Assembly: GCF_024582815.1 (NCBI RefSeq)
Contig: NZ_CP102099.1
Coordinates: 1,922,001 to 1,986,000, forward strand
DNA from: Acinetobacter colistiniresistens
GTDB taxonomy: Bacteria > Pseudomonadota > Gammaproteobacteria > Pseudomonadales > Moraxellaceae
Direction of reading: 5' to 3'
Length of the DNA: 64,000 nt
Part shown: in pieces, positions 53,136-62,600 of the stretch
Numbering within the stretch: position 1 is the stretch's first letter
Layout of the letters: each line of letters opens with the position of its first letter
The notes under the pieces: generated by a model
The model's input: the letters and a program-made list of their open reading frames with translations, nothing else
Told to the model about the DNA's origin: nothing
The model's database searches: none
Made by a program: the position numbers and the translations under genes

Positions 53136-54453
53136 CTATCGTGACGACACACAAGAAACGATTGTGTTGAGCTCAGAAGCATTTGGCAAAGTCACCTCGG
53201 GTGATGTTGAAAACTTTTCTTTCACTGAAACCATACTTAGCAAGGTTCGACATAATGTAGAGGAAATCATCCGGCTTGGGGATGAGGATTTATCACGCCG
53301 TAAAGGACGATTAGACAGTGAGCTTGGTTTCGCTGATCAGGTGATCCACTCTGTACGAAAATTTCAACTGATTGAAGAAGTCTTTATCCTGACTGATCAT
53401 AGTTTTGTAAAACAATCTGAACTAATCACTGAGGATCTTGGCCTGGGAGAAGTGGAGCAGGTAAGTTATAAGACTGTACACATCGAGCCATTTAAAATGG
53501 CCGATGCACATTTCACCTATAAAACTGCACTCCAAGGTGTTCGTGAAAACTTAAAACTACGCGACAGCCTACACGCCCTGTCACGTTCTAGTGATCTAAT
53601 TGAAGAAAGCCTGGTCTTGTCAGATACCACACGTGACAAGTTAAAAACCCTGATTGTTGAAACACTAGGACTTGGCCATCAGGTTGAACAACATAACCTT
53701 GTCCATAGCCAGGTATCAGAAAGTTTTAAACTGCATGACCATGCTGTAAGAATTGTCAGTGACACGGTTGAAGATACGATCCGGTTTGCTGATGAGTTTA
53801 AAAAACTATCTGACACGGTTGAACTGGTGATTGAAAGCCTGATGTTTTCAGATCAGGTATCAGGGCAACGTACAGTTAAAACCTTGACTGAATCCAGTTT
53901 AAGTTTTTCCGAATCGTTTGAAGGTGCTAAACGAGCAATGTCCAGTGTGACTGAGCTTGTATTTTTGGATGCTGAATATAGCGACAGTCACAACATTGTC
54001 GGAGCATGGACCACCACGGCTGATGGTTGGAACATGAGCCGCTACTACGATTTTCCTTATGAACAACTGATTGTGATTGGTGGCCGTCTTTATGGGGTGG
54101 CCGCCACTGGTATTGAAGAACTCAAGCAAGGTGCGCAAAGCATCACGGCGCAGATCAAAACTGCAAAACTTGATTTAGGTGATGGTGGCTTAGTTCATCC
54201 TGAAAGCATGATCCTGGAATATAGCCTAGACGGTAATTTATCCGTTGATGTTGGTACCACACAAAGCGGATACCTTCAAAAGTTTAATTATGTTCTACAA
54301 AAAGAGCCAAGCGAATACTTAACCAATGGCCGTGTGGTCTTTGGTCGCGGTTTACGTGGCAGACACTTTGAATTTGCAGTCAATATTGAGGGGTCTACAG
54401 CATACATTAACGACATGGTTGTGAACATCACTAAAACAAAACGGAGAATTTAA
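53128..54453 (+). CDS. Repeat-containing tail protein (441 aa)
   Basis: Residues 10-290 hold about 10-12 units of 20-34 residues around (V/I)-x-E-x-(L/F)-x-(L/F)-x-D, for example IEESLVLSD, VSESFKLHD, VIESLMFSD and LTESSLSFS. The last 150 residues form a different, strand-rich domain (GDGGLVHPESMILEYSLDGN). The repeat part may be a rod joining virion parts. No function known. Confidence 0.75.
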   Translation: MSNYRDDTQETIVLSSEAFGKVTSGDVENFSFTETILSKVRHNVEEIIRLGDEDLSRRKGRLDSELGFADQVIHSVRKFQLIEEVFILTDHSFVKQSELITEDLGLGEVEQVSYKTVHIEPFKMADAHFTYKTALQGVRENLKLRDSLHALSRSSDLIEESLVLSDTTRDKLKTLIVETLGLGHQVEQHNLVHSQVSESFKLHDHAVRIVSDTVEDTIRFADEFKKLSDTVELVIESLMFSDQVSGQRTVKTLTESSLSFSESFEGAKRAMSSVTELVFLDAEYSDSHNIVGAWTTTADGWNMSRYYDFPYEQLIVIGGRLYGVAATGIEELKQGAQSITAQIKTAKLDLGDGGLVHPESMILEYSLDGNLSVDVGTTQSGYLQKFNYVLQKEPSEYLTNGRVVFGRGLRGRHFEFAVNIEGSTAYINDMVVNITKTKRRI

Positions 54454-54455
54454 AC

Positions 54456-56978
54456 ATGATTATCCCTACACTCAATGTCGTTGATCAGGCGATTTCCGAA
54501 GTTCAGGACAAGATGAAATACTTTGAAGGGCGTAGCAATCAGTTACTCGGAGAAATGAGTAATGCCATGACGACGCTATCTAGTGTTACGGTCGAACCGG
54601 TGGGTAGTGCACCAGAATTGCCACGCCCTGAGAATGCGCAATTTCCAACGATAGATATGCCAGATACGCCTGAATTAAATGTGACTGTACCTACACCACA
54701 TTTACTAGATTTGGATATTGAAAAGCCGGCTGCACTTACATCTCCTGAAATCCCTAGTCTTGAGATCAATTTGCCTGATGCACCGATCATGCAGAATGAG
54801 ATTGAGATTCCATCAGAGCTTACCAATTTTGCTTTACCTGAAATCGATACCAATATTGAAATCGGCACACTGCCACAACTCAGTTTAAGTGGACTGGACG
54901 TTGCACGAAACACAGTCAATATTGATGTTTCAGAGCTTTTAGGCGGCCTGGATTTATCTGATCTGAATTTACCCGAAGCACCTGAAAACCCAATCTTAAA
55001 CTTTCCAACATTGCCAAGCCTGGGTAATTTTGATTTGCCAGTGCGACCAGATATTGATATTGGCAGTGTAGAAATCCCTGACGCACCTGAAATTGTGTTG
55101 CCTGAAATTGGAGAGCTTCAAGCGATTACATTACCAATATATGAGCCAGAATCCTTACCGGTATTCGATGAATTGCCACCTGAATTTAGTGTAGAGCTAC
55201 CTAGCGATATTGATAGCATTATGCACCAGGCCCAGGCGATTGCCGCAACGGACTATCAAAGTTACAACAAGGACAGCGCAATTCAGCCTTTAGTCGCTGA
55301 AATTCGTGCCTGGATGAATGGCACTGCTACCGGTACCGGCTTACCTTCAGAGATTGAAAATTCACTTTTCAATCGTGCACGTGAACGCAATAGTCGTGAA
55401 ACCGAACGCGCAGTACAAGATGTGATTGATCAGTGGGCCAGTCGCGGTTATAGCTTGCCACAGGGGTCCACCCAAAAGCAGATCGATGCCATCCGGGATG
55501 ATGCACGTTTAAAAGCTGCGGATCTGAACCGTGACATTATGATCCAGTCTTTTGAAAAGCAGCTTGAACATATCCGATTTTTGACAGAACAAGGCATTGC
55601 CCTGGAACGATTAAAACAGGACCTATGGCTTGCCTATGTTAGCAATGTGATGGATGCAGCCAAGTTCCAAGTCGAGAGTAAACTTAGTCTATTCAATGCA
55701 CAAATCTCGATTTTTAATGCACGTAATGATGCATTTAAATCCATGATTGACGTATATAAGACCAAAATTGAAGGCACCATTGCCAAGATCACGGCATTTC
55801 GCTCCCAGGTGGATTCACAAGTGGCGATTGGTCAGATTAATCAACAGACCGTTGATATTTTTAAAGCCAAGATTGATGCGGTTATGTCGAATGTGGATGT
55901 GTATAAAGCACTGATCCAAGGTGCAACTGCACGTGCTGACCTAGTGAAAAGTCACTTTGATGCTTATAAAACAGAAGTGCAAGCATACAGTGAGCAGGTC
56001 GGGGCAGAACGGATCAAGGTTGAAATGTTTGATTCACAGATCAAGGCCGAAGGTACCAAGGTTCAAGCCTATGAATCAATGGCACGGACTTATGCCACCA
56101 CCATTGAAGGTCTTTCATCTAAAGCCAATATCAAGATGAAAGAAGGTGATATGAAACTGGAGGCGGCACGTGTCAGGATTGCAGAGTTTCAGGCCAATAC
56201 AGAATCGTATCGTGCATCAATGGATGCGCAGTCGAAGAAATTGCAGTTTGAAACAGAAGCATACACGGCTAATCTGGAAGCCATGAAGTCTCAGATTCAG
56301 CTTTCAATTGAAAAGATGAATACGCAAAGTAATATTGTGGAATCTAATTCACGTACACGAATTGCCTTAGCTGATGCTTTATCTAAGTATGCTGAAATGA
56401 AAATCCGTGTCGGTATTGCTAATTCGGATACCTTGTCACGCTTTGCTGATATGCGCTCACGTACTGCAATCGCCGTATCAGAAGCACATTCGCGTTATGC
56501 AGACCTGGCGTTAAGGACAACGATTGCCAATAGTGATATTTATAACCGCTATATTGAATCTCGTACACGTGTTGCCTTGGCGAATGCTGATACTCAGGCC
56601 AAATATGCTGACTTAAATTTGCGCACAAATCTGGCCTATGCAGATACTCAATCCAAATTTGCTGATATGAAAATGCGTACAGGCATCGCCAATGCAGAAA
56701 CACAGGCGCGTTATGCTGATATGAATATTCGGACTAACTTGGCATATGCTGAAATGCAGATCAAAAAATATGAAGTTGATCTCAGCCATGCCATCAAGAA
56801 AGCCGAACTTGCAGCGGAAAGTATGAAAGGCATTGCACAGTTCAATACGCAGCTTGCCGCAGGTGCCATGTCAGCCATGCACGTGTCGGCAAGTATCAGC
56901 GGAAGCGGTTCAAGTTCATTGTCTTATAGCGCAAGTGAATCTGAATCCAAGAGTGAAAGCCACAACTATAGCTACTAA
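54456..56978 (+). CDS. Long coiled-coil virion protein (840 aa)
   Basis: The protein has three parts. Residues 40-260 are rich in Pro and acidic residues with short LPEI/LDLSDLNLP-type repeats. Residues 270-630 are long helices. Residues 634-777 are eight 18-residue repeats (RYADM and R(T/V)xIANADT type) that would form one continuous helix. A Ser-rich tail ends it. It may be an internal virion or DNA-injection protein. Stop codon 56976-56978 abuts motif copy D. Confidence 0.78.
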   Translation: MIIPTLNVVDQAISEVQDKMKYFEGRSNQLLGEMSNAMTTLSSVTVEPVGSAPELPRPENAQFPTIDMPDTPELNVTVPTPHLLDLDIEKPAALTSPEIPSLEINLPDAPIMQNEIEIPSELTNFALPEIDTNIEIGTLPQLSLSGLDVARNTVNIDVSELLGGLDLSDLNLPEAPENPILNFPTLPSLGNFDLPVRPDIDIGSVEIPDAPEIVLPEIGELQAITLPIYEPESLPVFDELPPEFSVELPSDIDSIMHQAQAIAATDYQSYNKDSAIQPLVAEIRAWMNGTATGTGLPSEIENSLFNRARERNSRETERAVQDVIDQWASRGYSLPQGSTQKQIDAIRDDARLKAADLNRDIMIQSFEKQLEHIRFLTEQGIALERLKQDLWLAYVSNVMDAAKFQVESKLSLFNAQISIFNARNDAFKSMIDVYKTKIEGTIAKITAFRSQVDSQVAIGQINQQTVDIFKAKIDAVMSNVDVYKALIQGATARADLVKSHFDAYKTEVQAYSEQVGAERIKVEMFDSQIKAEGTKVQAYESMARTYATTIEGLSSKANIKMKEGDMKLEAARVRIAEFQANTESYRASMDAQSKKLQFETEAYTANLEAMKSQIQLSIEKMNTQSNIVESNSRTRIALADALSKYAEMKIRVGIANSDTLSRFADMRSRTAIAVSEAHSRYADLALRTTIANSDIYNRYIESRTRVALANADTQAKYADLNLRTNLAYADTQSKFADMKMRTGIANAETQARYADMNIRTNLAYAEMQIKKYEVDLSHAIKKAELAAESMKGIAQFNTQLAAGAMSAMHVSASISGSGSSSLSYSASESESKSESHNYSY
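56355..56786 (+). repeat. Eight 54-base tandem repeats in coiled-coil gene
   Basis: The coding repeat of exactly 18 codons occurs seven times in full and once partly. Units include VGIANSDTLSRFADMRSR and TGIANAETQARYADMNIR. Eighteen residues equal five helical turns, so the register is kept along the helix. Confidence 0.85.
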
Positions 56979-57001
56979 CCCTGTAAGGCTAACGCTTACA
57001 G
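56979..57001 (+). promoter_or_regulatory. Recurrent late-region motif, copy D
   Basis: CCCTGTAAGGCTAAC starts directly after a stop codon and forms a 7-bp hairpin (CTGTAAG with CTTACAG). There is no T run. ATATACATGATA follows about 20 bases on, and the next gene starts at 57048. Confidence 0.5.
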
Positions 57002-57047
57002 CCTGTATTGATTAAATATACATGATATTTATATTGGAATAAGTGTC

Positions 57048-59012
57048 ATGTACGGCTTAAAAAAACGTTCAAAGCAAGATGAAAATGGACTAATTCAAGG
57101 TGCAGGTACTGGCACTTCTGATGATATTAAAAAAAATGTTCCAGCAGGTAGCTATATTATGCCTGCTGATTCTACTCAGCAGATTGGTACCAATAATTTA
57201 AAAAATATGGGGAGTCCCACGCCAGTTAATCTCAGTAACGGTGAGTTCCAACTCTCGCCTGACCAAGTTCATTCGGTTGGTGTGCAAACACTTGATGCTA
57301 TGAAAAATCAAACACATATGCCTGTTGATCAACCTCAATTGGGTTTCAAGCCTGGTCAAAATAAACCTGAGTTATTTTTTGCAAATGGTGGATTGGTACC
57401 AAGTGCCTACCCAAGTGCAGATGATATTCGTCGTGCACAACAAAATAGAATTGGTGGACCACAAATGCGTGATGTTTCAGGCATAACTCGTGATGTTAAT
57501 CGCCCTATGCCTAGTACGAATGTTAATAACACTGCATCGAGTACCGTGACATCTAACTCCACACCATCATCTAGTCCAGCGAATCCAGCGCCAACCCAAG
57601 GAGGTGGTTTTGGAGCAGGAGTAAGAAATTTCGTTAATAACAGTAAACTTGTAAAAGGCACTGGATATTTAGGAGCGGCATCGGCCTTATTTGCAAATGC
57701 TGCCACACCAAGTGAAGACTATCGGGAACGTTTTGGCTTTGGTGATCAGTCACCTGAAGATTTGGGTACTGTAAAAGGGTTTGCTAAAGACTTCGGTATC
57801 AGAGGATTAGGTTATGCATCAGATTTGGGTAATGCCTTAACTTTTGGACAAGCTGGTCGGTTTTATGCAGATAAACAACGTATTGCAAGTGAAGCAAAAG
57901 CAGCTCAACCTGAATTTAATAATAAACAAAATAAGCCAAATACTGTTGTAAACAATCCATTTGGTAATAATAAAACACCACCTACTACACAAACACAGCC
58001 TGAAGCTCAGACTCCATCAAACTCTGTACAGAACTCTGATCCTTATGCTATTCAGCAAAAAGGAAACAGCTTTAGTTATGCTAATCCTAGTGCAGCAGCT
58101 CAAGCACGAGCAGATGGTATTAGAGAAGGCGAAGGACTAGGATTCAAAGTAAGACCAGTGAATGACCCTCGTGGGGTAGCAAATTTATTTGCCAATACTC
58201 AAGAAATGGGACCGACTGAACAACAGATTCAAAATGCAATCGCTCAACGTGAAATGAATTTAGGCTTAGGTATGCGAGGTTATGGTAATAATCCTGTACA
58301 AGCACCTCAACGTAATGAAGCACAGGAAGCAGAACGTCAAGCTGTAATTCGTGCAGCAAGCACACCGATTGCAGGGGCAAGAGGATTAACTGCGAATCAA
58401 GTTCGTACTTTGTCTGATTTACAGCAAGGTGAGGATAATCGTGCCAATCAACGTTATACCACTGATGCAAACAATGTTGCTGCTTTACAGCGTGAAGCCA
58501 TGGGGCAAGCTGGACAGAACTATCGTACAGAACTAGGTGAGCAAGGTACAAATAACCGATTTAATGCAAATTTAGGCTTTGATGCACAAAAATTCCAAGC
58601 AACCAATGATTTAGCTAATCGAGAATTTAATCTTAATGCCACTGAAAAAGGTTTTGGCATTCGTAACTCAGCACGATTAGAGAAATTGTATGAACAATAT
58701 GATTCTGCGAAATCGGATGAAGATCGTAAATCCATTCAAGAAAAAATTAATCGTTATGCAGGTAGAAAAGAGTCTGAGTCCAGTAATCCATATATTACAG
58801 TTAAACGTGGTGAGATATTGGATGAAAAAGGGAATACCATACAGCCAGCAGGCGAAGTTCTCTTTAATCGTATAACTGGTCAAACTATTGACCCTTTAGC
58901 TCAGATGCCACAATCAACCAACATACCAAATGGCATGACACGTCAAGTAGGTACAAGCAATGGCAAGCCTGTTTATGAGGATGCTCAAGGTAATCGATTT
59001 ATAGGTAATTAA
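57048..59012 (+). CDS. Putative internal virion protein (654 aa)
   Basis: A Gln/Asn/Ser-rich protein. The first 120 residues have a conserved phage pattern (NVPAGSYIMPADSTQQIG, PVNLSNGEFQLSPDQVHSVG, FANGGLVP). The middle is disordered-looking. Residues 450-570 are helical (ANRAN-type repeats and EKLYEQYDSAKSDEDRKSIQ). Proteins with this start occur before large polyvalent genes and are thought to be ejected with DNA. No enzymatic motif. A terminator follows. Confidence 0.78.
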   Translation: MYGLKKRSKQDENGLIQGAGTGTSDDIKKNVPAGSYIMPADSTQQIGTNNLKNMGSPTPVNLSNGEFQLSPDQVHSVGVQTLDAMKNQTHMPVDQPQLGFKPGQNKPELFFANGGLVPSAYPSADDIRRAQQNRIGGPQMRDVSGITRDVNRPMPSTNVNNTASSTVTSNSTPSSSPANPAPTQGGGFGAGVRNFVNNSKLVKGTGYLGAASALFANAATPSEDYRERFGFGDQSPEDLGTVKGFAKDFGIRGLGYASDLGNALTFGQAGRFYADKQRIASEAKAAQPEFNNKQNKPNTVVNNPFGNNKTPPTTQTQPEAQTPSNSVQNSDPYAIQQKGNSFSYANPSAAAQARADGIREGEGLGFKVRPVNDPRGVANLFANTQEMGPTEQQIQNAIAQREMNLGLGMRGYGNNPVQAPQRNEAQEAERQAVIRAASTPIAGARGLTANQVRTLSDLQQGEDNRANQRYTTDANNVAALQREAMGQAGQNYRTELGEQGTNNRFNANLGFDAQKFQATNDLANREFNLNATEKGFGIRNSARLEKLYEQYDSAKSDEDRKSIQEKINRYAGRKESESSNPYITVKRGEILDEKGNTIQPAGEVLFNRITGQTIDPLAQMPQSTNIPNGMTRQVGTSNGKPVYEDAQGNRFIGN

Positions 59013-59016
59013 TACA

Positions 59017-59049
59017 GTAGCCAACTGAAGTTGGCTACACTATATTTTT
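59017..59049 (+). terminator. Terminator after internal virion gene
   Basis: GTAGCCAAC pairs with GTTGGCTAC around TGAA, followed by ACTATATTTTT. It lies 4 bases past the stop and before the reversed membrane gene. Confidence 0.82.
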
Positions 59050-59143
59050 CTTATCAATGGTTTGTATTGTATTGATTAACATTATTTTATTTTTATTTGG
59101 TTCTAGATAATGCTGATAGGTGTTTTTACTTTATTCTGATGTT

Positions 59144-59563
59144 TTAAGTAGATGTATATAAAAAGAATAGCATGAAAAAAGCACCTAAAATTAAAGTACC
59201 AAATAACAATAGAGATATTGATGAAAACAGTTCATTGGTAAAAGAGTCTGAGACAAAAAGAGGTATATATATGATACCAGCAGCAATTATGTAGCAGTAT
59301 TTAATGTATTTAGAACTGTTTTGTAGAGACTGAATATCATTAATTATTCGCATCTTAATTTTTCTTTTGAGCTTTAGACTAAGTTCTTTTTCAGATAGTT
59401 TTTCCAATGGAATATTATTGATAATGAAGTATTCAACAAAGAATACAAATCCAAAAGTTAAAACCCCAGCTAGTACACCTTTTATATTATATTCACCAAT
59501 TAACCATAAATTAAACAAAAGAATTATCCCACAAGCAATTCGATATTTTTTTGTGATTGTCAC
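59144..59563 (-). CDS. Reversed membrane cargo protein (139 aa)
   Basis: A four-helix membrane protein (segments about 9-24, 28-48, 88-106, 112-136) with a basic loop (KELSLKLKRKIKMRI). It is the only leftward gene among the 57-64 kb late genes and is AT-rich, so it looks like a moron expressed on its own. GTG start with GGGGAA at good spacing. No family recognised; exclusion of other phages or envelope change are possible roles. Confidence 0.72.
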   Translation of the reverse strand: MTITKKYRIACGIILLFNLWLIGEYNIKGVLAGVLTFGFVFFVEYFIINNIPLEKLSEKELSLKLKRKIKMRIINDIQSLQNSSKYIKYCYIIAAGIIYIPLFVSDSFTNELFSSISLLLFGTLILGAFFMLFFLYTST

Positions 59564-59619
59564 TTTTAATTCCCCAATGCAATTTATTACAAGCTAATTA
59601 ACAGTCATAAAATGTCTAT

Positions 59620-59639
59620 CCCCCTCTAAGGTTAGACCT
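59620..59639 (+). promoter_or_regulatory. Recurrent late-region motif, copy B
   Basis: CCCCCTCTAAGGTTAGACCT, identical to copy A over 20 bases, lies 48 bases before the polyvalent gene ATG, the same distance as copy A to terS. AAGGT-TAG-ACCTT followed by T residues could also form a weak terminator here. Confidence 0.55.
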
Positions 59640-59686
59640 TTTTTAACCCTTTATACATGCTATGCACATACCAATAGGAGTGCATC

Positions 59687-62600
59687 ATGTCAGAATCTAC
59701 CCTAAAACCATTTACAGGTAAACTTGACGAAAATATTGATACAAATCAACAGCCAGCATTAAAACCATTTACTGGTGCACTTGATGGTGAAAAAAAAGGT
59801 GTAATGGGACACTTAAAAGATACTGGCTTATCTGCTTTAAAAGGTGCGGTTGCTGTGCCTGAATTGGCTGTTGGTATCATGGATGTCATGTCTGATGGTG
59901 CTACCGGTAAAACACTTGAAAATAAAGATGGTGCTATTGGCTTCCGACCTAAAGAAGCTAAACAAGCTCTAGGTGATTTACATACAGACCAATATAAAGC
60001 CCAACAACAAGAATTTGCTGATGCTGGTAAAGATGGAAATTGGGTAGATAAAGTCGTTGATAAAACAAAAGTTGCCTTAACAAACCCATCATTAATTGCT
60101 AATACCGTAGTTGAATCTGTACCTTCAATGTTAGCTGGTGGCGTATTAGGTCGTGCTTTAGGTATAGCTAACCCTATTGTTGCTGGTGCTGTTGGTGAAG
60201 GTGCAGTTATGGCAGGTAGCCAAGCTGAACAAATTCGCCAAGAAACTGTAGATGGACGCTTAACAGCAGACCAGTCTTTAGCAGGAGTAACAACAGGTGT
60301 ACTTGGTGGTTTAATTGGTTTTGCTGGTGGTCGTCTTGCCCAGAAAATGGGTATTGGTGATGTTGATACCATGCTTGTAACAGGGCGTGCTGGTCCAGCT
60401 GAAATCGCTGGTGAGATTGCATCAATGCCTGCGAAGTCTTTACCTCGTCGTGTAATTGAAGGTGCAATTTCAGAAGGCTTTTTAGAAGAATTACCTCAAT
60501 CAGTTTCAGAACAAGTCATACAAAATTTAGCCCTAGATAAGCCTTGGCATGATGGCATTGAAGATGCAGCAGTCATGGGTACTTTGGCTGGTATGGCAAT
60601 GGGTGGTGCTGCCAATATCTTATCTGGCCATAACACAGGTACAGAATCCCAAGATAACCAACAACAATCAGGTTCACCTAATTTACCATCAGCACCATCA
60701 CAATCAGGCTCAAGTTCAGATAGTGCATTGACTGGTGAATATATCCCACGTGAAAATGTGCCACAGGGTGATAATCAAGGTCGCACAGCTTTTGTTTATG
60801 ATCAACCATCAATGGATGCTGATAATTTATTAAACAATAATGGCTTTGATTATGGCAGTGCAGCAACTGGTAATCCAGTCAGCCCAGATACACCACCAGC
60901 ACCGAATGGTAATTATTTTGATGGTGATTATGGCAGTGAAGCAGCCTTTGATGATTTGTTGAATTCTGTACCACCAGCCAGCCAAACACCTTCACAGCAA
61001 ATGGGGATTAATCCCAATGATGGGCCTATGTCATCTGCAGCAGCTTTGGCAGTGGATAGTGGGGCATCCCCGATAGCTCAATTGGGATATACGCCAGAGC
61101 AACAGACTCAAGAGCAAAGCAATACGCCGATTAGTGATGTTGTACCGAATGATTATCGCCAATTATTAGGAAACCATAATGAAGGACAATCCTTTAATAC
61201 AAACTTTGAAGATGCAGCAATACAACAAGGAAATGCACAATCTGACAATGCAGGCGAATCAATTTCTCAACAGTATGACATCAATACAGCGGATGAAATG
61301 GCAGGAGAATTTGAGAAAAATGGAACAGAATCGGCACCTCAAACGAAAACTACTCAACCAATCTTAGGCCAAGACGGCAAAAACAAATGGTTTGGCAGTC
61401 AGGAAAAAGCACAAGCGTTCTTAGATAAGAAAAATATAGGTAATGATTATCAGGTAGTTCAGGATGGCAAGCGTTTTGAGATTCAACCTAATGTAGCTCA
61501 AGTACAAGATGGAAACCAATCACAACTCAAAGCTTTGGAACAACAATTTGAAGAAGCTAAAACCGTTCCTGAAAAGGCAAGGATTCGTAAAGAAATTAAT
61601 GCACTTCAGCAAGGCGATAATCAACCAAGTGCAATAGAAAATACTATTTCAGCTTCTGAAAATAATATTTCTATGCCTAAAAATACTATTTTGGATGCTC
61701 AAAATAATATTGACAAAACCCAAACTAACAATGTTGCAGATCAACTTGCACAACTCGAACAACAGTTTTTAGATGCCAAATCTGTTCCACAAAAAGCAAA
61801 ACTTAAAAAACAGATTGATCAGCTTAAGTCTCAGCAAACTGAAATGACTACAACACCATTTAGCTCTGAGCAAATTCAAAAACAATATGGTGATACAGCT
61901 GAAAGTGTAATGTCTGATATTGAAATTTTGGGTGATGATTTCACAATTGATTTGCGTGATGACAATAAAAAGACCAATGCATTAAATAATCCTAATTACA
62001 ACGCTGTACAGAAAGCTGATGGTTCAGTAGAAATAGTAGGCATGAAGCATCCAAGTACAGGAGAGTGGGTAGGTAAAAAGCCTAATGCTATTAGTATTGA
62101 TGAAAATGCACATCAGGCTGCAACAAGTTCACAAAATAATACCCCAGAACCGACTCAAGCCCAGATTGAAGCCGGTAATTATAAAAAAGGTCACATCAAG
62201 GTACATGGCCTTGATATTGCTGTTGAAAATCCACGCGGTTCAGAACGTCGCGGTACTGATCCAGATGGTAACGAATGGTCGCATAATATGAGCGACCATT
62301 ACGGATATATCAAGCGTACTATTGGTGCTGATCAAGAGCATATTGATACCTATGTAGGTAAAAATCCTGAATCTGAAAATGTCTTCATTGTAGATCAGAT
62401 TGATCAGGTCAGCGGTGGATTTGATGAGCATAAGGTGATGCTTGGTTTTGACAGCCAGGAGGAAGCCATTACTGCATATAAATCCAATTTTGACAAAGGT
62501 TGGAAGGTTGGTCCTGTTACTCAAATGTCTAAAGATCAATTTAAAGATTGGTTAAAAAATTCAGATACCTCTAAACCAGTGGCTGAAAGTGGAAAAAAAA

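Noticed and set aside
44998..54453. Frameshifted or decayed tail genes
   Set aside because: All large frames are intact with overlapping or close starts, so the module looks functional.
56355..56786. Possible CRISPR array
   Set aside because: The repeats are contiguous 54-base coding units without spacers.
58144..58551. 135-codon leftward open frame
   Set aside because: It has a Leu/His/Gln-rich composition typical of antisense to Gln/Asn-rich coding sequence.
59746..60372. 208-codon leftward open frame rich in Pro/Ser/Thr
   Set aside because: It is the antisense shadow of the glycine/alanine-rich part of the polyvalent gene and has no ribosome site or natural composition.
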